Below, in pieces: positions 55,383 through 64,000 of a stretch of 64,000 nt of DNA. A program made the position numbers and the translations under genes. Position 1 is the stretch's first letter; the number at the start of each line of letters is the position of its first letter. Below the pieces are notes generated by a model that saw only the letters and a list, made by a program, of their open reading frames with translations, made no database searches and was not told the DNA's origin. Source of the DNA: Heliopora coerulea (Eukaryota > Cnidaria > Anthozoa > Scleralcyonacea > Helioporidae); NCBI GenBank assembly GCA_030142905.1, contig JASJOG010000094.1, forward strand, positions 496,001 through 560,000, given 5' to 3'.

Positions 55383-55628
55383 TTATTTGAAATAACTTAA
55401 GTCAATATATGTGTCATCAATTAGCACAGACATAGCATCTGCGAAGTCAATATCACTGTATCCTGTAGGCGGTGTCACCAATGTGTGTGTTTGTTGGGGT
55501 GTAGTTCGATTTTCAAACATTTGGCAGTTGTGGTTTAACAACATTGATTCAAGTTCTTGTTTCTCATGATTCAAATCCCAAATTGTCTTCGTAAGCTCTT
55601 CATTTTCAGACATGAGTTCATCTTTTTT
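55383..55628 (-). CDS. bZIP leucine-zipper terminal exon, gene 4
   Basis: 246 bases, acceptor AG at 55630-55629, stop TAA at 55385-55383. The zipper is identical to gene 2. Differences from gene 2 are in the linker: Gln to Arg, Arg to Gln and Ser to Leu. Intact. Confidence 0.9.
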   Translation of the reverse strand, partial: KKDELMSENEELTKTIWDLNHEKQELESMLLNHNCQMFENRTTPQQTHTLVTPPTGYSDIDFADAMSVLIDDTYIDLSYFK

Positions 55629-56607
55629 CTGAGAAAATTAAAGAGATTGACAATTAAGAATAAATCTTCACTGTACGTAGCAGGTAATGTTTGTCAGGAT
55701 GATGAGCAGAGGAGGGACATGTGTCGTAGAGAGTTTAATAAGTATTTGTGCAAAACACTCCCACGAAGCCACTTCTTTACAGAAAATATTTAGAATCGCC
55801 AAAGATAACAAGACGCTTCAGTTTGCTGTTCAATCCATTTACGTTAATGATTTAATAAATTTACCATGTTTTATCATGAATCCGTGAGTTTCAATCGTAA
55901 GTAGAGTGCAACAAGCCTACGAAAATTCTATTCTATTACAAAATGACCTGTCAAATTCGTTGAATTTATAGAAAAAACTATTGACGTTTATTACAAACTG
56001 ACCAAGTTTATAATATTACAGTAACACAACTCACTCTCGTTTTCGATGAGCGGTAATCAATTTGGGCTTCGCACTTGCTGACGATACCCTGACAGAAAGC
56101 TCGGACACATTGTCAGATTGTTACTTATAAAATTATAAGCGTAGTGTGCACGCCCTATACAGTTTAGCTGACTTCATATACTCTCAGAATACAATACAGC
56201 GTTACACAATAATTTTTTTCAACGCGATTAAGCTTAAATGCTGTTCGCTTGTGGGTTCGTGTGTTTAAACTGTATTTCAGTTAAAAGTACCGTTAGCACG
56301 TGTTACATATCAAATAAAGTTAATACAATCAGTGTGCTTCGGTAGAGTTTGTACAGACCCTGCGTTAACGTTAATATTGTCTGTCTCTTACGTTCTTTGT
56401 GCAAAGTCTAACGTTTGCGACTGCCTCATCAACATGTGAGGAAAGCGCATTTCGAATAAACGAACACTAACAAGTGACTGAATTATTCATATAATACCAT
56501 GATGACCTCCGTTTCTATTGTTCTCAAGTGGAGATTTAATCCCTAAATTGCCTCATCAACATGCATACTTTTACTAGTTTTCCCTCGTTCATCATGGTAT
56601 TACAAAC

Positions 56608-56763
56608 TAATACCATGACATGTAGGGAAATGAGTGATTAATTTTCCCAAAAGCCGAGGGAGGTTTGTGAAAGTCCCTCGGGCTAACTCCGTCGGCACTT
56701 TCCCAAATCTCCCTCGGCTTTCGGGGACATTTAATCACTAATTTCCCTCATGTCGTGGTATTA
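56608..56763. mobile_element. Foldback MITE, copy B
   Basis: Duplicate of 21485-21641 with the same palindromic arms. Confidence 0.8.
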
Positions 56764-56839
56764 CTGATAGTAAGTAAAAAACTATGGACCTGTTACTTTC
56801 TTGGTATTGTGGAAACTATATTGACATGATAGATGAACG

Positions 56840-57010
56840 ATAGTCAAGCCCTATCCTCAGAAAAATGATTTCTGAACCCCAGACGGGGATCGACCCGCAA
56901 CTTTCTGATGACCGGGGAGACACTCTAACCATTGAGCTACTAAGACTCAGATGGAGAGCCAAGGTGCAAGATCAACATACATGTGTGACCTAAGCGGAAG
57001 CCACTTTATA
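56840..57010 (-). repeat. tRNA-derived SINE, family 1, uninterrupted
   Basis: Head 56950-56872. The tail CATACATGTGTGACCTAAG at about 56975 contains the TA that holds Tc1 in copy A. Confidence 0.75.
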
Positions 57011-57947
57011 TTGATAATGATATAGATGAAATTTATATGTTAGATGTATCAGAGCTGATGTATGATGTATGAGAGTATATATAATGTATAATTTTACACG
57101 TCTGTAGAGGAGGGTCCCATGCATTAAGCATATCTCGCGGTAAACTTAATTTAACTCCTGCAGCTCGACTATTTAGAGATTCTAAAGAATAAAAGCCGTC
57201 CTTATCAGTTCACCTGCTCCACCTTCCTTGTTAGTACAAAAACTGTACTGTTGTCATTTTCATTTTATGTTAGAGGACAGAGACCAATGATACCATGTGA
57301 ATTCGAGAACAATTTGTGTCTTATAAAAGAAATAGAAAACAGCCTTCGTGTCCCTGTGCTGTAATAAAAGCATAAACAACGCCTTTTCAAATGGAAGATT
57401 TCCTGAAAACACTCGGATACACTTTATGTATCCATTAGGCGTTTTCTGATTGAAATTGCATCATTCATACGTCTGTTGCAGAACTCAGATACTTGAGCAA
57501 TGTACTGTTTCTTAAAAAAAACTGCATACCATAGAAAAAGCTTAGAAGGACCAAATTTAGTTCGCGGTAAATGAGATCAACTTTTTCGGTATGCAAACGG
57601 TAATAAGTAAAGGAATTAAGTTTGATATGACATTAATTATAATAAAGACGTTAATAACCAAGTGCTTCGATAAAAATGTTAATTTTTTCCTCTTCTGGGT
57701 ATCGTCGTCGCATAACCAAAAGACAATCATGCGCCGATGGAAGATGTTTCAGTTTGAAGGCTAAATTACCAGAGAGGAGAAATTAGGGGTCTTGGAGCCA
57801 TACATTCCTCAACAAAATTTTGCTTTAGTTTTAGAGTTCCTGATAAGATAAACTTAATTGCCGGTTCATGTAAATTTTGAAGCTTTTCTGTGATTTTGAT
57901 TTGCAAAAATCACCAATCGTGTTTCCTAAAACCTCGTTTCTTCTCAC

Positions 57948-58043
57948 CTCCTTCAACTGATTTTGTTCTTCCCTTTTCCTTTTCCTGCATCTTCTCGCTG
58001 AGAGTTTATTTCGTTCTCTTCGGATTTGTCGCTGTGTTTCACC
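57948..58043 (-). CDS. bZIP basic-region exon, gene 4
   Basis: 96 bases, AG at 58045-58044, donor GTGAG from 57947. Core RRERNKLSARRCRKRKR unchanged; the first codon is Gly instead of Asp. Confidence 0.93.
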
Positions 58044-58381
58044 CTCATAAAAATACTATAGCAAATACACATCGAGGTATGAATGAATAACTTTCTTTTG
58101 TCTTTCAGTCAGATTGGTTGTAGTATGATCTGCTATTACTGTTTATAGTTTAGTTTCTCATATCAACAGTTACCTATAAGAACAATTACCTATGTCACCA
58201 GAAATACCCTGAAATATTTATAAATCCTGATGGCCCAGTTATACATATGTAGTCTTGAATGTTGGATAAATAACATACGTTGTGCATTGCATTTTCAGAT
58301 TTTCAAGCGATACAATTCTTCCGTTTTGTTTTTGCGCTTGAACTATCGTTCCTAAATCAGTTTTGAATCTCTGTGACCTAC

Positions 58382-58516
58382 CGTTGACTCGGCAACTTTA
58401 TTCTCTTCTTTATTGAGACAAATTTTTTCCAATCCTAGCACTTCCCTTTTGAAAGAAATCGCAGCTCGTAGCTTCTTCTTCACAGAACTTTCCTCCTCTA
58501 TTCCACTTTGATTTGG
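58382..58516 (-). CDS. bZIP hinge exon, gene 4
   Basis: 135 bases with the same splice sites as gene 2. Thr18 is Ala and Pro44 is Ser. The first exon of gene 4 should lie near 64086-64124, outside the window. Confidence 0.85.
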
Positions 58517-58888
58517 CTAAAAGGAGTCAAGAAAGTGACATACATTCATCAAGTTATCCATTAATACATGCATACATCAAACTTTTCTGGATTAAGTACA
58601 TACACGTACACCTACACATACACATATTCATATACATAAACATATACATATACATATACATATATGAAGGACATTCAATCAAGAATTTATAACTTGTAAT
58701 TAAAAACTTCTGCTGCCCATCACTTTTAACTATGATGTATATGCTGCATGTGTTAGCTTTGTTGGCTGTAGTTGACATCAAGCAGTGCTTCTCTAGCCAT
58801 AAACTCCTAAACGGACACTAACGGTTTAGCGGTGGTGAATTGCACTAGGCCCTCTTATATAAAACACTTATCAGCGACGAAAAGTCCA

Positions 58889-59195
58889 CTATTTTTTAAC
58901 TTTATCGTAAAGATACCATAGCAATCCGAAATTACACGACGTGTTTTCGTTTGAATAATCAGACGGACACTTACCATAAATCGGCTGCGAGGTTTCGTTA
59001 AAACGGTTCAACAGCATGATATAAAAAGTTAAAAGGTTAATAACTGCCGTGACTGATCTCAAAGAATTCCAACTTTCGAGCAAATACCCTCCATCAGGAA
59101 AGAAAGTTAGTTTAAGTGCTTGTGAAACTATGCCGGATAATAAATTTGGATTTGAATCCAAAAAGGACGGCAAGAAAAAGTGCCAGCTGGTAATG
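58889..59195 (-). mobile_element. Penelope-like terminal fragment, minus, copy B
   Basis: Duplicate of 25434-25740. Confidence 0.65.
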
Positions 59196-59377
59196 ATGAA
59201 TTTTGTTTAAGGGCGCTGTGTACCAGACAATGACGAATGTTGTGTTGCGCCGAAAGGAAATCAGTGGATTATAGGTGAAAATAGACTAGGTCTTTCTTTT
59301 ACCACATACATATTTCTATTCCCCTGGGGACCCTAGGGGTTTAACCCGATGCCAGTCTGCTTATCATCGCTTAAAAA

Positions 59378-61692
59378 TAGCAAATGACTTCCCTGTCGTT
59401 ACCTAGTCGTTGATTTGTTTGATTTTGTTTCTCGCATTTCATTGGTTAACTTTTTATCACATGACTCCTTTTCGTATAAAACCTAGCCTAGCTGCTACTC
59501 CTATTTCAGAACACATTTCTTTCATGACGAAGGGTCTTTACTCGAAACGTTGGAATTCTTTGAGATCAGTCACGGCAGCTATCAACCTTTTAACTTTTTT
59601 ACCTCATTTATCACGGTCTACGCAGTATTCTATTCTTAAGATATCAAAAATTTGTTGTTGCAGTCAAAGCTTGTGACTTCTTTGGTAAAAGAGAAAGCGT
59701 CTTTTGGTGGTATATTCAGTGGGTATGAGAGGGCTGAGAATAGCACATAAACACTTAGCTAATTTATAATTGTAAGCAGTGATAGCAAGGACGTAAATCC
59801 TGGGGGGATCGAGGGACATATCCCCCTCTTTTGAACAGAGGGGGATACAAATGTAATTATCCCCCCCACTTTTTGCAAAGTTCATGACAACTGAAGCCTA
59901 ATTTCTATTCCTTCGGCGCTTATGGTTCCATGTTTACCTTTACGATTTTACGATATAACCTTTTTCAGCCCCAATTCTTACCTAGGTATTGTTGGTTCGA
60001 ATACATGACAAATTATGAAAATTTGCCAAGTTATTTCACAGTCCGATTGTTCTTCTTTGGGCGCCATTTTGTAAACAATGAGAAATACTTTGTTTAGTCA
60101 TACTATAACGTCTTTATTGCTGCATGGAGGAAATGCATGGATTCGTTTCGATTGAAAAATAAGGTATGAATGTTGTTCCAAAGAAACAATCTCAGAATGC
60201 CTGGAAAAGGCATTTCATAAACATTAGATTTAAAAAAACGAAAAAAACAACTTTCAGAGGTAATGCTTTCACGTCACTTGGCGCTCCGTCCCCCTCCCCT
60301 TTTAGGAAGCGATTGTCGCCCTTGATTGATAGAGGATACTGTGGGTGTAAGAGGAGGTGCTTCATTAGGTTCTCGGTGTTTAAAATAGCAAATGACTTCC
60401 CTGTCTTTACCTAGTCATTGATTTGTTTGTTTTTGTTTCTCGCATTTCATTGGTTAACTTTTTATCACATGACTCCTTTTCGTATAAAACCTAGCCTAGC
60501 TGCTACTCCTATTTCAGAGCACATTTCTTTCCTGACGAAGGGCCTTTACTCGAAACGTTGGAATTCTTTGAGATCAGTCACGGCAGCTATCAACCTTTTA
60601 ACTTTTTTACCTCATTTATCACGGTCTACGCAGTATTCTATTCTTAAGATATCAAAAATTTGTTGTTGCAGTCAAAGCTTGTGACTTCTTTGGTAAAAGA
60701 GAAAGCGTCTTTTGGTGGTATATTCAGTGGGTATGAGAGGGCTGAGAATAGCACATAAACACTTAGCTAATTTATAATTGTAAGCAGTGATAGCAAGGAC
60801 GTAAATCCTGGGGGGATCGAGGGACATATCCCCCTCTTTTGAACAGAGGGGGATACAAATGTAATTATCCCCCCCACTTTTTGCAAAGTTCATGACAACT
60901 GAAGCCTAATTTCTATTCCTTCGGCGCTTATGGTTCCATGTTTACCTTTACGATTTTACGATATAACCTTTTTCAGCCCCAATTCTTACCTAGGTATTGT
61001 TGGTTCGAATACATGACAAATTATGAAAATTTGCCAAGTTATTTCACAGTCCGATTGTTCTTCTTTGGGCGCCATTTTGTAAACAATGAGAAATACTTTG
61101 TTTAGTCATACTATAACGTCTTTATTGCTGCATGGAGGAAATGCATGGCTTCGTTTCGATTGAAAAATAAGGTATGAATGTTGTTCCAAAGAAACAATCT
61201 CAGAATGCCTGGAAAAGGCATTTCATAAACATTAGATTTAAAAAAACGAAAAAAACAACTTTCAGAGGTAATGCTTTCACGTCACTTGGCGCTCCGTCCC
61301 CCTCCCCTTTTAGGAAGCGATTGTCGCCCTTGATTGATAGAGGATACTGTGGGTGTAAGAGGAGGTGCTTCATTAGGTTCTCGGTGTTTAAAATAGCAAA
61401 TGACTTCCCTGTCTTTACCTAGTCATTGATTTGTTTGTTTTTGTTTCTCGCATTTCATTGGTTAACTTTTTATCACATGACTCCTTTTCGTATAAAACCT
61501 AGCCTAGCTGCTACTCCTATTTCAGAGCACATTTCTTTCCTGACGAAGGGCCTTTACTCGAAACGTTGGAATTCTTTGAGATCAGTCACGGCAGCTATCA
61601 ACCTTTTAACTTTTTTACCTCATTTATCACGGTCTACGCAGTATTCTATTCTTAAAATATCAAAAATTTGTTGTTGTAGTCAAAGCTTGTGA
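59378..61692 (+). mobile_element. Penelope-like tandem units (2.3 copies), period 1008
   Basis: Starts at 59378, 60386 and 61394. The second and third units look identical over long stretches (for example 60166-60414 against 61174-61422), so the latest amplification is very recent. Each carries CTGACGA...CTCGAAACG (60532-60555 and 61540-61563); the first unit has ATGACGA instead. Confidence 0.85.
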
Positions 61693-62033
61693 CTTCTTTG
61701 GTAAAAGAGAAAGCGTCTTTTGGTGGTATATTCAGTGGGTATGAGAGGGCTGAGAATAGCAAATAAACACTTAGCTAATTTATAATTGTAAGCATTGATA
61801 GAGGATACTGTGGGCCTAAGAGGAGGTGCTTCATCAGGTTCTCGGTGTTTAGATAATTTCGATAAACCATAAAATCTCGCTGGCTGTGAGCCTTTAGGAT
61901 AAATACTTTGAAATGTACTTTCATCTAACGAGCCCTGATTTTTCAGTTTTCTAATAAAGCGTTGAAGTTTAGCTTCTCTGTATAACGTAGGATCCTTAGT
62001 TAAATGTTTTAACTTAGTTCGATTATACACCAT
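61680..62033 (-). pseudogene. Penelope-like RT fragment, minus, copy B
   Basis: 117 codons as at 27221-27574, differing at a few residues (for example LSPLIPTEYTTKRRF). N-terminal RT motifs only. Confidence 0.8.
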
Positions 62034-62099
62034 TCAATAAAAGAAAAACTGAAAAACCAATAAGACTGTACGCATCTCAAGAATGAACTAGCTCACATG

Positions 62100-62575
62100 G
62101 CCCAAAACTCCTCTTACAGTCCAACTCCAACCGATCTCAAAAAGTATAATATGCCAAAAAACATCAGGAATAACAAGAACATTCTTACTCAAACCAGATA
62201 TGGAAAGTGGAATAGTCATCTTGGACCGTCAGGTATACAAGGACTCGTGTCTAAAAATAATTAATAATCAAACTAAGTTCAAATATGTAACTAAGGATCC
62301 AACATTATACAGAGAAGCTAAATTTCAACGCTTTCTTAGAAAACTGAAAAATCAGGGCTCTTTAGATGAAAGTCCATTTATAAAATATTCATCCTAAAGG
62401 CTCACAGCCAGCAAGATTTTATGGTTTACCGAAATTTAATAAACACCGAGAACCTAATGAACCACCTTCTCTTAGACCCATAGTATCGTCTATTAATGCT
62501 TCCAATTATAAATTAGCTAAGTATTTATGTGCTATTCTCAGCCCTCTCATACCCGCTGAATATATTCTGTTCTTA
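62100..62575 (+). pseudogene. Penelope-like RT fragment, plus, copy B
   Basis: As at 27640-28118, but a frame change near 62380 separates QGSLDESP from the downstream ARFYGLPKFNKH part. Head to head with 61680-62033. Confidence 0.75.
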
Positions 62576-63543
62576 TAACAACATGAAATATGCTATTGAC
62601 GTAACACGCTGCTTGACAAACCGTTATAAAGTTAATGACGTAGTTTACGCCAACTAGACTTGAAGTAGTTCTCCAACTGAAAAATGCGCCTGCCAGCTTT
62701 CAAAATCATCTTAAAGATATCACCGTAAATAGTAATCGTGAAAAGTTTCTTCTCGAAATTTCAATGTTGAGGTTAACGTTACACTGCGTATGCAAAGCGA
62801 GAATTTAGGACGACGCTATTTAAGTGGCAAATCCTAGCAAGACTCGGTAAGATCAGCTAAAAGACAGGGTTTGACATCAAGATTGATTAAAAGAAAGGCT
62901 TTAATGTCATAATCTTGGCAACCGCAGCAAAATCCTGCCTGGTTTGTTGAGTTTATGATGGCAAAGAAGCACTCGACTAACTCCTTCCATATACGTCCAA
63001 TCTAATGGCCAATCCTACTGTGAAACTTAAAAAACCAGTTTCAACATTTATTTAGACAAGATTTTAGATAAAACTTTACTCGATTTCTCATTGCTATTGT
63101 ACTTTTACGTCAAACTTAATATAAAGCTATTAAGGAGGACTTCCCGTTGGAAATTCCCATGGTTTACTGCCAAAGTTGAGATGATAAGAATACGATTTAT
63201 TTCAAAACCGGTTTACTAAAACAGTTTTTAAACACGCGTTTGAGCCATAGTTTGAACGGGGTATAGGTTATGATAATTTATAATTGCTTAGAATTACTCG
63301 GTCTTCTTTGTTATGTTTCGATGTCGCGAAAGCAATCATCAGCAGGGACGGATTCTTTCTACCCGGGAAAGCTGTTATACAATGACCGCCCACATATTTT
63401 GAAACATTACTAGACAACGGTGGAAAACAGCGAAGAAACGTCTTGCAAGATAAAAGGCAATGTTGACAGAAAGTGGTTATGACAATGAAACATGCATTAA
63501 GCTAGATGCAAAAAGTTCCATCTCATCCCTATTGTCTTTGATG

Positions 63544-63616
63544 CAGTTTTGGTAAACTCTACCGTAATGAAAATGTTTTACAAACATTTTCATGAAGGTA
63601 GAGTTTACCAAAACTG
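63544..63616. repeat. 73-base hairpin, copy B
   Basis: Duplicate of 29084-29156 with both arms unchanged. Confidence 0.7.
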
Positions 63617-64000
63617 GGCTGCATTATGTATGGCCGAAAATATATTTGTATGGCCCAAAACCTGGGCTGTATTGGCCCGTGAATATGGTTTCTGAGTATT
63701 CCTCCACGGCATATGGCTGTCCTAACAATTAGCTATGTAATATAAATTAGTGTGGAAGAACATACAGACTCGATTGAATATGATCGGGTCTCTAACGCAA
63801 ATACTGCCGACATAAGTAATCACATGAATGGCTGGAGGTAGGTACAACGATCAAGTGGGATAAGAGTCCAAAAATGCTAAAATTATCAACCTCAAAAAAT
63901 AACTCATTGATTTTTCAAAAAAACTTGGAGAGAGATAAAAGAAATTAAAATAGAGTAGAATTCTAACATGCGGAATTCCTAAACCACTGTTGTCGCCAGT

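Larger units (their letters stand above)
52448..64000. repeat. Segmental duplication, copy B, right part
   Basis: Partner of 17321-29541. It lacks the Tc1 element and has one more 1008-bp Penelope unit. Contains bZIP gene 4 exons. The window ends just before the expected first exon (near 64086). Confidence 0.93.

Noticed and set aside
1..64000. CRISPR array, prokaryotic defence system or operon
   Set aside because: No regular spaced repeats and no compact gene clusters; introns, LINEs and SINEs show a eukaryotic genome.

Overview
This is eukaryotic, AT-rich, repeat-laden DNA. It holds no bacterial-style gene array. The mix of elements suggests an invertebrate, most likely a cnidarian such as a coral or sea anemone: a CR1/L2-type LINE with a 2A-like peptide and PHD finger, an R2-class LINE, a Penelope-like element, a ZMYM1-like hAT, a Tc1 element, several tRNA-derived SINE families and foldback MITEs. 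The organism is an inference from this flavour, not from a marker gene.

Layout. The window is dominated by a long direct duplication. Copy A (1-16330 and 17321-29541) reappears as copy B (37821-45280 and 52448-64000) with only scattered substitutions. The copies differ mainly by large insertions and deletions. Only A has an R2-class LINE region (2112-6802), a hAT transposon (10427-14981, 8-bp target duplication) and a Tc1 element (21858-23546, TA target). Only B has 38667-39073, a third 1008-bp Penelope tandem unit and a different 45281-52447 segment. B therefore shows the empty sites of A's transposons. The same picture would arise if two haplotypes had been assembled end to end. Older, diverged duplications lie underneath: 16400-20700 resembles 33840-37820, and 28700-31500 resembles 47400-50950.

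The host gene. Hidden among the transposons, on the minus strand, are small exons of a bZIP transcription factor of the ATF3/JDP2/FOS type. The best model (20260-29665) has four phase-0 coding exons: a 13-codon first exon, a 45-codon exon, a 32-codon exon with the DNA-binding basic region, and an 82-codon exon (stop included) with a five-leucine zipper. That gives about 171 residues, close to ATF3. The same exons recur in copy B (55383-58516, first exon beyond the window) and in a second lineage (5562-16575, and 37226-48384). In that lineage the basic exon carries a stop in A and is deleted in B, while the zipper exon stays open. No single line of a simple ORF scan shows this gene, because the exons are 39-246 bases long.

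Between these lie mobile elements in various states of decay. The hAT transposase (11764-14631) is a complete open frame; the LINEs, the Tc1 transposase and the Penelope RT are broken. The intergenic blocks carry a roughly 300-bp module repeated up to three or four times in a row next to the bZIP first exons, and a short degenerate dispersed repeat with a GACGA...TCGTC core. I assign no function to either.
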